From GCA-002282575 sp964646525 (lineage in GTDB: Bacteria > Pseudomonadota > Gammaproteobacteria > Thiomicrospirales > Thiomicrospiraceae), in the NCBI GenBank assembly GCA_964646525.1, contig CAZYER010000042.1, forward strand, positions 1 to 12,744: a stretch of 12,744 nt of DNA, given 5' to 3'. Of the stretch, positions 7,201 to 12,744 are shown piece after piece. The translations under genes and the position numbers were made by a program. A model generated the notes under the pieces. The model ran no database searches, was not told where the DNA came from, and saw only the letters and a program-made list of their open reading frames with translations. Positions within the stretch are counted from its first letter, which is position 1. Every line of letters starts with the position of its first letter.

Positions 7201-7597
7201 CTGGTGGGATTTTGTCACGATTATGCATCAACTGACTGTAGAGTTTAACCAACGAATCTTCTTGATTTTCACCCACTTTGAATTGTACAGTCACCACACC
7301 AACATCGTTGGTGGCATAACCAAAGGTATGATCCACTCCCGATAACGAGTTCATTAGGGCTTCCAGTGGCTTCACCACCATATTCGACACTTCAACCGGC
7401 GATGAACCCGGTTTTGGCACAATAATATTCGCTGCGGGTACAACGATTTGTGGATTATACTCACGCGGTGTCAGCAACAAGGCCATCAACCCCGCCAGCG
7501 TAATCGCTAGCATAATCATGGCGGTAATTTTAGAATGAATAAAGGCTTTAGCCAGCTTACCGGCGCTATTCATGGGAGCATCTTGATGTTCCGTCAT
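4283..7597 (-). CDS. RND-family efflux permease (AcrB/HAE-like inner-membrane pump)
   Basis: Proton-driven pump subunit of a tripartite efflux system. The 1104-residue length and layout are typical: TM1 (about 22-43), a large periplasmic loop (about 44-350), TM2-6 (about 353-512), TM7 (about 558-578), a second periplasmic loop (about 580-935) and TM8-12 (about 937-1088). The internal duplication of the family is clear. TM4 reads GLLVDAAIVVIEN, so only D422 of the usual AcrB Asp pair is present (A423 replaces the second). TM10 has VVRNSLLLIDF, with R1004 where AcrB has Lys. R1034 and T1041 in TM11 look equivalent to AcrB R971 and T978. I see no metal-export signature, so organic substrates are more likely, but specificity is unknown. 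GGAGG (7604-7608) lies 6 bases before the ATG. The start overlaps the adaptor stop as TAATG, showing translational coupling. Confidence 0.93.
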   Translation of the reverse strand: MTEHQDAPMNSAGKLAKAFIHSKITAMIMLAITLAGLMALLLTPREYNPQIVVPAANIIVPKPGSSPVEVSNMVVKPLEALMNSLSGVDHTFGYATNDVGVVTVQFKVGENQEDSLVKLYSQLMHNRDKIPPDTLEPLVRPINVDDVPIMTLALSSQRLDAMQLRDVGMKVLEQLRNVPGVSYTSVTGGAPHTVNVWLDAQRLALTGITLSQVSDMLKGVNASLPVGEVINNNQSAPLRVSGYLGNAAEVGDIIIGVDQGKAIYLKDVATIEEGAKEVDSYSRIGFGPDEHGQVSDETWPAVSIAIAKKSGTNAVDVAQAVLSKLDTLKTSMIPDDVTVTVTRDDGEKANDAVNVLVEHLLIAIASVVVILVVFLGWREAGIVTLTVPLILFVVLLVGLIAGQTINRITLFALILSLGLLVDAAIVVIENIHRHMHNGIPADGLDNLFVRATNEIGNPTNIATLAVIIAFIPMAFVTGMMGPFMAPIPFNVPVAMIASLLIAYMVVPWAARIFLTKKALAHMALTHSLEDKVAHKEDPLQRMYEKVITPMIESRTYRNVFLGAVVVLLMAAMVMPAWQFVRDEGMNGPQSTFGVELKMLPNDNTNTFLLQVDMPAGTALEATDLVAQAVMKELATNKAVANYQLFVGSAAPIDFAALVRGDMIREGDNFAQIRVNLVNKHDRSESSHELAQQLNDQLAEVRAKFPRAKIKIYETPPGPPVQAQIMAELYGPDYEQLRVAAEEITNKMHDVYGMINIDNSVMANSDTYEITIDRERANLMGVVPAKVAKMLRDYVSGFSIGTLHQDDAREPIDILVRLPRGDRTVAEQLLSLRVTSMMGEAVPLSALATIRHVNTAKPIYTKDQHPVVFVGGELLTSSPVYAVLSADKWFDNVPLEKSGLTFQTANLNFVAAEAKDVTENTILWGGEMRLTLDVFRDMGSAFIVALVLIYLILVGYYKSFMLPVIVMGAIPLTMIGIFPGHWLADQAFTATSMIGVIALAGIVVRNSLLLIDFILEYRAQGQDLKTSVIEAGKVRFRPILLTALAIILGSAIMITDPVFGGLAVSLIFGTFASTALTLVVIPLIYYIYEFYRGKRQEARLALATK

Positions 7598-8652
7598 TAT
7601 TGACCTCCAACAATACGATCACCGTTTAACGCCGTTTGACGACTTTCCGTCAATACACGCTCGCCCGCAACCACACCTGCTTGAATTTCAATGGCGTCGC
7701 CCTGTGTCAAACCCGTACGCACCATGCGAAAACGGGCAATCTGATCATCACCCACCACAAACACACCAGTAATGCCACCACGAACCACTACCGCGCTGCT
7801 AGGAACTAATAGGGTGCTACGTTCACCACGTTGAAAAGCAACACGCGCAAAAGCACCTGAGTTAACCCCCGCCGGCGAACCGGTTAAAGACAGTTTCACG
7901 GTATGGGTACGCGTAATGGGATTAGCAGAACCGACAAGATTCGAAATGGTTGCTTGCATAGGTTGATTATTCCCCTCAATGGTGACCATTGCCTTGTCAC
8001 CCAGTGCCAATAAGCGATACAAATCGGAAGAAACCTCTACCTGTACACTCATCAACTGGCGATTCTCTAAAATCAACACTGGATTTCCGGGTGCAGCCAA
8101 ATCACCAGCCACTGCCAACTTCTGTACCACCACGCCATCAAAAGGGGCTTTCACTTCAGCATAACGCATCTGACCCTTAGCTTGCTCTAGTCCTGCTTCG
8201 GCAGCCGACAAATTCTGTTGTGCTACTTCGTATTGCAGCTTCATTTTTTCGAACTGCTGACGCGTTACCGATTGCTGCTTATACAGCGTTGAGAAACGCT
8301 CATAATCCGCTTTCGCATCGACCAGCGCGGCACGAGCCTGAGCTACCCCAGATTGGGCTTGGCGAATTTGACCGGTAATATCGGTTGGATCAATAGAGAA
8401 TAGCAACTGCCCCTCTTTGACCGTTTGGCCCACCTGAACATTCAAATTACGAATATAGCCCATTAAGCGAGAAGCAATTTTCGCTTGCTGATCCGGCACC
8501 ACAGAACCTGGCACCACTTCGGTCATCGCCACCGCTTGTTGCAACACTGGTGCCAATTTACCTTCATTGCTGCGCTCGGACGCCGCTGAGCTGATGGGGC
8601 TGGTCAGACCTAAACTGGCCGCTAATAAAAAAGATAAGGGAATGCGTTTCAT
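7597..8652 (-). CDS. RND efflux periplasmic adaptor (membrane fusion protein)
   Basis: Periplasmic adaptor linking the RND pump to the TolC-type channel. Its 351 residues begin with a Sec signal peptide (KR, then a hydrophobic stretch at about 5-17, likely cleaved after the SSA/SSAA at about 21-24). There is no lipobox Cys, so it is probably soluble or held by protein contacts, unlike AcrA-type lipoproteins. The order is: first lipoyl half (about 57-92), an alpha-helical coiled-coil hairpin rich in Gln and Ala (about 96-162), second lipoyl half with VKAPFDGVV (167-175), a beta-barrel (about 200-275) and a membrane-proximal domain with LVPSSAVVVRGG (282-293). It starts 55 bases after the channel gene stop, with AGGAT upstream, and overlaps the permease start by one base. 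Confidence 0.94.
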   Translation of the reverse strand: MKRIPLSFLLAASLGLTSPISSAASERSNEGKLAPVLQQAVAMTEVVPGSVVPDQQAKIASRLMGYIRNLNVQVGQTVKEGQLLFSIDPTDITGQIRQAQSGVAQARAALVDAKADYERFSTLYKQQSVTRQQFEKMKLQYEVAQQNLSAAEAGLEQAKGQMRYAEVKAPFDGVVVQKLAVAGDLAAPGNPVLILENRQLMSVQVEVSSDLYRLLALGDKAMVTIEGNNQPMQATISNLVGSANPITRTHTVKLSLTGSPAGVNSGAFARVAFQRGERSTLLVPSSAVVVRGGITGVFVVGDDQIARFRMVRTGLTQGDAIEIQAGVVAGERVLTESRQTALNGDRIVGGQ

Positions 8653-8707
8653 AAGATAATCCTAACTCTGGTTATGGCTAACGATCATAAAAATGGGTTA
8701 CAAGGGG

Positions 8708-10072
8708 TTAAAACAGGCTTTCCTCCAACTCACCCATCAGCAAGCGCACCATCGCTTTTTGGGTACTGACATCATGACGAGCTGAAATTAGATCTGCTTT
8801 TGCCTTCAACAGCTGGGTTTCCGATACTAAAACTTCAGTAATGGTCGCTACACCACCCTCATGACGCTGACGGACTAAACGTTGCGCTTCATCGGCCTGT
8901 TCGACGTTAACCGCCAGTGAATTGACACGCTGTTTGGCTTCAATCATCTTTTTATAAGATTCTGACACCTTAAATGCCAGTTCTTGCTCTTGTTGACGCA
9001 ACTGAGCTGCCAACTCCGCTTGGCTAGAACGTGCCATATCGACACTGGCACGTGTGGCACCAAAGTCCGTAATGGTCCAATTCATCACACCGGCAATAGT
9101 GTAACTACTGTGGTTGAGCGCAACCGATGTGTCATTCCAATCTTGACGCGCCATCACCCCTACCGTTGGCAAATAAGCTGACTTAGCGGCATCCACTGCT
9201 GCGCCAGAAGATTCGGTTTGCATCCGCAGAGCGCGCAACTGAGGATTATTCGCTAAGGCGCGTTGCTTCGCGGTTGCAACATCAACCGCTATATCAGCAA
9301 TGCTTCGTCCTTGAGCAACCGTTAATGGGGTATCTAACGCCATTCCCATCAGCACTTTAAGCTGTTCTAAAGCCACAGCTTGTTGATTTTGTGCCTGAGC
9401 GCGTTGCACTTCGACATTCGCCAGATGCACCTTAGCCGTGAGCAACTCCGACTTCACCATCACCCCTTGATTGGTAAGGTTTTCAGCGGTTTTAACAAAA
9501 GACTCAGCAGCCTTAACTCCCTGCTCAGCCACTTCAACAAAGGCGCCTGCCGTATTCACACCTTCGTAGGCTTGAAACACCATGAACATGAGTTGCTGAC
9601 GCGCCGCCACATCACCCGCTTGCGCTGCCGCTAAAAAGCTTTGCGCTTGACGCACATAAGCATCTATTTGTCCGCCCGTATAAAGAGGCATCTCGGCCTG
9701 AATACGGGTATTAATGTTAGAGTAATCGCCAGGACTGTTGAGTTTCTGAGGCGCAACCTGACCATTGCCACTATATTCAGCCAAGCCTAGATCGTTAAAC
9801 GTCGCATTTTGCTGCATCAGCTTCATACCGAACACATTTAACGGATCGTTACTACGCGATGCCGTAATACTGGTAGATAGCTTGGGTAGGTAACTACTTT
9901 TAGAACGATTAATCGCTGCTTGAGCTTGTTCAATACGCGAAGCACTGGCCATTAAGGAAGGATTCTGAGCTAAGGCTTGCGCAATACACTGACGCAAATC
10001 GAGCTTCTCGGCCTGTGCTGTCTGCACAACACTCAGCGCCATTATTCCAATCCAGCTTAACCACGGCTTCAT
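8708..10072 (-). CDS. TolC-family outer-membrane efflux channel
   Basis: Outer-membrane factor forming the exit duct of the tripartite pump. It has 454 residues, with a signal peptide cleaved probably after AQA (residue 21) and mature protein from EKLDLRQCI. Two OEP-type repeats are visible (about 24-240 and 262-448), each with an early helix and a YLP motif (YLPKLS at 61-66, YLPTVG at 300-305), reflecting the internal duplication of TolC. Long Gln/Ala-rich helices fit the periplasmic alpha-barrel; the segment around residues 70-130 fits the beta-barrel strands. C28 lies after the cleavage site but is not in a lipobox. GAGGG (10079-10083) is 6 bases before the ATG. This is the first gene of the operon, so channel, adaptor and pump are probably made from one transcript starting near 10164. 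Confidence 0.94.
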   Translation of the reverse strand: MKPWLSWIGIMALSVVQTAQAEKLDLRQCIAQALAQNPSLMASASRIEQAQAAINRSKSSYLPKLSTSITASRSNDPLNVFGMKLMQQNATFNDLGLAEYSGNGQVAPQKLNSPGDYSNINTRIQAEMPLYTGGQIDAYVRQAQSFLAAAQAGDVAARQQLMFMVFQAYEGVNTAGAFVEVAEQGVKAAESFVKTAENLTNQGVMVKSELLTAKVHLANVEVQRAQAQNQQAVALEQLKVLMGMALDTPLTVAQGRSIADIAVDVATAKQRALANNPQLRALRMQTESSGAAVDAAKSAYLPTVGVMARQDWNDTSVALNHSSYTIAGVMNWTITDFGATRASVDMARSSQAELAAQLRQQEQELAFKVSESYKKMIEAKQRVNSLAVNVEQADEAQRLVRQRHEGGVATITEVLVSETQLLKAKADLISARHDVSTQKAMVRLLMGELEESLF

Positions 10073-10159
10073 AGTTCACCCTCTTAAATGTCAACGAACG
10101 GCTTTGCAATCAACAATCTTACACCCTCATAAGGGCAATTAAAACCATTAATGGCAAGC

Positions 10160-10172
10160 ATAATAGTATTAT
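10160..10172. promoter_or_regulatory. 13-bp perfect palindrome overlapping the efflux operon -10
   Basis: ATAATA-G-TATTAT (10160-10172) is a perfect palindrome with a one-base centre. It overlaps the downstream end of the -10 box and the likely transcription start, a typical place for a repressor operator. It is AT-only outside the centre, so chance is a real alternative. A second 10-bp palindrome, CCATTAATGG, lies at 10145-10154. Confidence 0.4.
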
Positions 10173-10200
10173 TATATCATGAAATGCTAATATGTTTAAA
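10171..10200 (-). promoter_or_regulatory. Candidate promoter of the efflux operon
   Basis: On the minus strand there is TATAAT (10171-10176, 6/6) preceded by TTTAAA (10195-10200, 4/6 to the -35) with an 18-base spacer. It gives an untranslated leader of about 92 bases before the TolC-family start. It lies just past the hydrolase stop; no clear terminator precedes it. Confidence 0.55.
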
Positions 10201-10209
10201 GTTAACCAA

Positions 10210-10848
10210 TTAGGCATATAAACCCATCATCACCGCCTTGCGTAACCACAATAGCTGACCATGAAAATAATGAGTGGCCTGACTGCGCCACAACATATCA
10301 GCCTGTTGCTGCTGCGACCAGCGCATAACCTGCTGTGCATCGACTACTTCATCCTCACCACCCTGTATCACGGTGAGTTTGAAATCACTCAGATTAACTC
10401 GCTCCATCGGATACAGCGAAACCGGTGGTGCTACTAATAATAACTGCTGTGGCTGTAAACGCTCCGCGAGCAAAGCCGACATCCAAGCGCCAAAAGAAAA
10501 GCCACTCAACCACAGCTGACGTTGCCCCCAGTGAGATTGAGCAAACTCAACCACCGCCAACAGGTCATAGCGCTCGCCGTGACCGTGATCGAACTCACCT
10601 TCCGATGCCCCCACACCACGAAAATTGAACAACACCACCAACGCCGACATTTCGGCACCTGCTTTAGCTACCGTTTGCACCACTTTATTGTGAAAACTAC
10701 CCCCGTGTAAGGGATGCGGATGGGCAACCACCAATAAGGGCGTTTGATCGGTAATTTGCGCGGGGCGTTTGACACAAATTTCCAATGCACCCACATTTCC
10801 TTGTATCATCATGCGTTCAAAGCCAGCAGGCAGTAATGGACGTAACAT
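10210..10848 (-). CDS. Alpha/beta hydrolase, YcjY-like (COG2945-type)
   Basis: Small cytoplasmic serine hydrolase of 212 residues, with no signal peptide or membrane segment. The motifs are ordered as in this family: AHPHPLHGGSFHNK near 42-55 (oxyanion region), FNFRGVGASEG (74-84), the nucleophile elbow GFSFG (S118), the acid region GGEDEVVD (D166 likely) and ATHYFHG (H193 likely). The substrate is unknown; relatives are annotated as esterases or dienelactone-hydrolase-like. The start is uncertain. ATG 10848 has a distant purine-rich AAGAGAA, while MM at residues 13-14 (10812 and 10809) gives an N-terminus, MIQGNVGALE, closer to typical relatives. It is divergent from pdxB with about 14 bases between starts, so its promoter must lie inside pdxB; a TATAAT at 10932-10937 (minus) with a poor -35 is a weak candidate. 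Confidence 0.88.
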   Translation of the reverse strand: MLRPLLPAGFERMMIQGNVGALEICVKRPAQITDQTPLLVVAHPHPLHGGSFHNKVVQTVAKAGAEMSALVVLFNFRGVGASEGEFDHGHGERYDLLAVVEFAQSHWGQRQLWLSGFSFGAWMSALLAERLQPQQLLLVAPPVSLYPMERVNLSDFKLTVIQGGEDEVVDAQQVMRWSQQQQADMLWRSQATHYFHGQLLWLRKAVMMGLYA

Positions 10849-10852
10849 CGCG

Positions 10853-10862
10853 GAGAATTCTC
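10853..10862. promoter_or_regulatory. Palindrome holding Shine-Dalgarno-like purines for both divergent genes
   Basis: GAGAATTCTC (10853-10862) is a perfect palindrome between the hydrolase ATG (10846-10848) and the pdxB TTG (10863-10865). On the plus strand GGAGA (10852-10856) is 6 bases from TTG. On the minus strand AAGAGAA is 9 bases from the hydrolase ATG. Confidence 0.4.
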
Positions 10863-11975
10863 TTGTTAACCATCGTAATTGACGACGCCGTCGTCGAAGC
10901 AGAGCACTTATTTGGCGCCTTAGGAAAGACTATTATAGTGCCGGGGCGCGATATTACCCAAAACGCACAACAAGCCGATGCGCTCATTATTCGTTCGCGC
11001 ACTCAAATTACCGCCCCGTTTTTGCAACAACACCCCAAGATTCGATTTATTGGTAGCACCGTCGTCGGACTAGACCATATTGATGTGCAAGCCAGCGCCG
11101 ATGCCGGCGTGACACTCTATACCGCTCAAGGCTGCAACGCACGATCCGTGGCAGAATATGTCATTGTGCAAATCGTTGCTTATGCGCTACAACAGCAGCG
11201 AGAACTGGAAAGCTTGACGCTAGGTATTATTGGTGTCGGCAATGTCGGCAAACAATTACAGCAACTTGCCAGTCTGCTAGGCATTCAACTGCACCTCAAC
11301 GACCCTTATCGCCAGCAAGCTGAACCAAATTTTGTTCATACTCACTTAAATGAGTTATTGGCACAATCAGACATCATCTCACTACATACGCCACTAACCC
11401 ATACGGGCGAGCACCCCACCTTCCATTTAATCAATCATCGCAATCTTGCCTTCATTAAACCCCATAGCTTGTTTATTAATGCTGCTCGTGGTGACGTGGT
11501 TGACGAACTCGCCTTACTAACGCGTGAAGATTTAACCCTGATTACCGATTGCTGGAGCAATGAACCGAATATTAACCGCAAATTACTGACCAAGAGCCAA
11601 CTCGCCACACCCCATATTGCCGGACATGCATGGGATGCGAAATACCGCGGTGGCTTTATGGCAGCGCAAGCACTGGCACACTGGTCAGGACAAAAAGCCC
11701 CTAATTACAACCCTAATCCAAGTCAACAACCCCCTATTTTGGCGAGCGGAAACACCCCATTAGAACAACTTAATAGCATTTTGCAACAGGCTTATCCGTT
11801 TTTTTGTGACGATCAAACACTACGTAATGCGCCTGACGCAGAGCGAGCGCACACTTTCGAGCACTATCGCCGCCACTACCCATTAAGACGCGAGTGGACA
11901 GAATTATCTGTTATAAATCAATCATTAACAGAATACACTCATCTTTGGGCAAGTCGCTTAGGATTCAAGTTATAA
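10863..11975 (+). CDS. pdxB: 4-phosphoerythronate dehydrogenase, probable TTG start
   Basis: NAD-dependent enzyme of pyridoxal 5'-phosphate synthesis (DXP-dependent route), oxidising 4-phospho-D-erythronate to 2-oxo-3-hydroxy-4-phosphobutanoate. With the TTG start it has 370 residues, near the usual length. Visible are FIGSTVVGLDHID (62-74), the Rossmann motif GVGNVG at 124-129, SLHTPLTHTGEHPTFHL (173-189), and the likely catalytic triad R209 (AARGD), E234 (SNEP) and H251 (TPHIAGH). The C-terminal region to about 345 (ending HYPLRREW) matches the PdxB dimerisation domain. TTG 10863 is chosen because GGAGA lies 6 bases upstream and MLTIVIDDAVVEAEHLF aligns with the N-terminus of E. coli PdxB. 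Longer ATG starts at 10785 or 10836 would overlap the divergent hydrolase with non-homologous residues. A TTGACA (10769-10774) and a TATCAT (10804-10809) are present but wrongly spaced to pair. Confidence 0.94.
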   Translation: MLTIVIDDAVVEAEHLFGALGKTIIVPGRDITQNAQQADALIIRSRTQITAPFLQQHPKIRFIGSTVVGLDHIDVQASADAGVTLYTAQGCNARSVAEYVIVQIVAYALQQQRELESLTLGIIGVGNVGKQLQQLASLLGIQLHLNDPYRQQAEPNFVHTHLNELLAQSDIISLHTPLTHTGEHPTFHLINHRNLAFIKPHSLFINAARGDVVDELALLTREDLTLITDCWSNEPNINRKLLTKSQLATPHIAGHAWDAKYRGGFMAAQALAHWSGQKAPNYNPNPSQQPPILASGNTPLEQLNSILQQAYPFFCDDQTLRNAPDAERAHTFEHYRRHYPLRREWTELSVINQSLTEYTHLWASRLGFKL

Positions 11976-12030
11976 GAATTTTCTAATATTAGCCATTAGT
12001 AAATATTATTTGTCTATAAAAAAATTGATA

Positions 12031-12048
12031 TTTAGCTTTTGCTAAAAT
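12031..12048 (+). promoter_or_regulatory. Extended -10 promoter and overlapping hairpin upstream of the DUF302 lipoprotein
   Basis: TGCTAAAAT (12040-12048) is an extended -10 element (TGn followed by a 5/6 -10). TTGATA at 12025-12030 is too close to serve as its -35. The same bases form a perfect 6-bp inverted repeat, TTTAGC-TTTT-GCTAAA (12031-12046). No U-run follows it, so it is not a convincing pdxB terminator. The leader is about 48 bases. The rest of 11976-12103 is AT-rich with a palindrome CTAATATTAG (11983-11992). Confidence 0.5.
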
Positions 12049-12103
12049 AAGAGTATTCTAATTTCCGTCAAATTTAAAAACACAACAGAGCAAAGGGGTT
12101 ACT

Positions 12104-12673
12104 ATGAAAAAACCTAATTGGATCAAAGGCTTACTATTAGCAACTGGCGTAGCAACTCTATCTGGTTGCGGTACCATTAATGCCATTAGCAACCTAGAAG
12201 AAGGCGCTGGTAGCACTTTCATGGATGTGTGGGATAAATGGGTTGACGCTGAAGGTGATATCGCTGAAGCAACCATGTGGAAAGTGAAAGTCAAAAATGG
12301 CGTTAAGCTAGATGACGTTAAAGATGCCATTAACAGCGTAGCCACTAACCGTAACATTAAAAACGTCGGTGAACTACCGCTTTCAGAAGAATTGAAAGCA
12401 CGCGGTATTCAATCGGGTGTCATTCATGTCATGTCTTTCTGTAACCCAGAAACCGCACGTAAAATGACTGACTTCTCTCCAGCCATGGCAGGCTTCTTAC
12501 CTTGCCGCGTCAACATTGTTGAACAAGCCGACGGCTTATGGATTTACACCATGAACATGGACATGGCGATCAAAATGGGTCGCAAAATGCCTCCAGAGTT
12601 GAAAAAAGCAACCATGGAAGTGCGTGATACCATATGGGAAATGTTAGAAAAAGGCGCTAAAGGCGAATTCTAA
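12104..12673 (+). CDS. DUF302-domain lipoprotein, probably outer membrane
   Basis: A 189-residue lipoprotein. Basic residues (KK, then IK), a hydrophobic stretch at about 9-20 and the lipobox LSGC give a lipidated C22. Residue +2 is Gly, not Asp, which predicts Lol sorting to the outer membrane. From about residue 55 the protein resembles DUF302: a VDDVK-like helix (VKLDDVKDAI, 67-76), GELPLSEEL (89-97), SFCNPETARKM (111-121), FLPCR (131-135), a strand pattern around GLWIYTMNMDM (144-154) and a Pro-containing C-terminal helix. C113 and C134 could form a disulfide in the periplasm. DUF302 has no settled function; members are common in sulfur-metabolising bacteria. A GGGG-type ribosome binding site (about 12094-12098) precedes the ATG. 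Its own promoter and terminator indicate a single-gene unit. Codons look well adapted, suggesting good expression. Confidence 0.85.
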   Translation: MKKPNWIKGLLLATGVATLSGCGTINAISNLEEGAGSTFMDVWDKWVDAEGDIAEATMWKVKVKNGVKLDDVKDAINSVATNRNIKNVGELPLSEELKARGIQSGVIHVMSFCNPETARKMTDFSPAMAGFLPCRVNIVEQADGLWIYTMNMDMAIKMGRKMPPELKKATMEVRDTIWEMLEKGAKGEF

Positions 12674-12688
12674 TTCCCAATCCTCTTT

Positions 12689-12722
12689 GTTCCTGTGACA
12701 CAGTTCACAGGAACTTTATTTC
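12689..12722 (+). terminator. Terminator of the DUF302 lipoprotein gene
   Basis: A perfect 10-bp stem, GTTCCTGTGA (12689-12698) with TCACAGGAAC (12705-12714), has a 6-base loop and is followed by a T-rich tract (TTTATTT). It lies 16 bases after the stop codon. Confidence 0.8.
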
Positions 12723-12744
12723 CAACGCAAACAACTGATATATA

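Noticed and set aside
4283..7597. Heavy-metal (CusA/CzcA-type) export pump
   Set aside because: The single TM4 Asp resembles HME pumps, but I saw no Met-rich metal-binding signature and the adaptor and channel lack metal-binding features; AcrB/HAE-like is more cautious.
10769..10809. TTGACA (10769) with TATCAT (10804) as a pdxB promoter
   Set aside because: The two boxes are 29 bases apart, far from the 16-18 needed, and the bases at correct spacing from TTGACA match the -10 poorly (3/6).
10785..11975. 396-residue version of PdxB from ATG 10785
   Set aside because: The extra 26 residues have no PdxB counterpart and overlap the start of the divergent hydrolase; TTG 10863 has the SD.
12031..12046. 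TTTAGC/GCTAAA hairpin as the pdxB terminator
   Set aside because: The stem is short and AT-rich with no following T-run, and the same bases are better explained by an extended -10 element.
12058..12357. 99-codon minus-strand ORF over the DUF302 lipoprotein gene
   Set aside because: It is a shadow of the lipoprotein gene and covers its ribosome binding site and promoter side; no SD or recognisable domain.

Overview
The window looks like chromosomal DNA from a gammaproteobacterium of moderate GC content. The main pointers are a full-length pdxB (4-phosphoerythronate dehydrogenase, largely a gammaproteobacterial enzyme), a tripartite RND efflux operon, a YdcH-family protein, the rplM-rpsI pair, and an Aer-like chemoreceptor. 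A chemolithotroph-like lineage such as Thiotrichales would fit the c-type-heme chemoreceptor and the DUF302 lipoprotein, but that placement is a guess. Nothing suggests a phage, plasmid, IS element or CRISPR array; gene density is high and no gene-free stretch exceeds 300 bases.

Layout, left to right. (1) 17-2731 (+): a 904-residue methyl-accepting chemoreceptor combining an Aer-type PAS domain, a periplasmic DUF3365/Tll0287-like domain with a CXXCH heme motif, several HAMP-like segments, an MCP signalling hairpin and a C-terminal CheR-tether-like pentapeptide. A doubtful 36-codon ORF follows. (2) 2904-3146 (+): a YdcH/DUF465 protein with an intrinsic terminator. It converges on (3) rplM-rpsI (-, 4169-3335), which has a consensus-like promoter, a short leader with a GAAA-tetraloop hairpin, and its own terminator. 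(4) 10072-4283 (-): a three-gene efflux operon in the order TolC-family channel, periplasmic adaptor, RND permease. The last two genes overlap by one base (TAATG). A candidate promoter with a 13-bp palindrome on its -10 lies upstream; no regulator gene is adjacent. (5) 10210-10848 (-): a YcjY-like alpha/beta hydrolase, divergent from (6) pdxB (+, 10863-11975), which probably starts at TTG. Only 14 bases separate the two starts. (7) 12104-12673 (+): a DUF302 outer-membrane lipoprotein with an extended -10 promoter and a terminator.

Functionally this is a mix: redox or energy taxis, ribosome synthesis, drug or solvent efflux, vitamin B6 synthesis (PdxB: 4-phosphoerythronate to 2-oxo-3-hydroxy-4-phosphobutanoate), and one envelope protein of unknown role. 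I see no clearly new multi-gene system. The points most worth attention are the dual PAS/heme chemoreceptor, the altered proton-relay residues in the RND permease, the compact hydrolase/pdxB divergent junction with a shared palindrome, the operator-like site on the efflux promoter, and the DUF302 lipoprotein.
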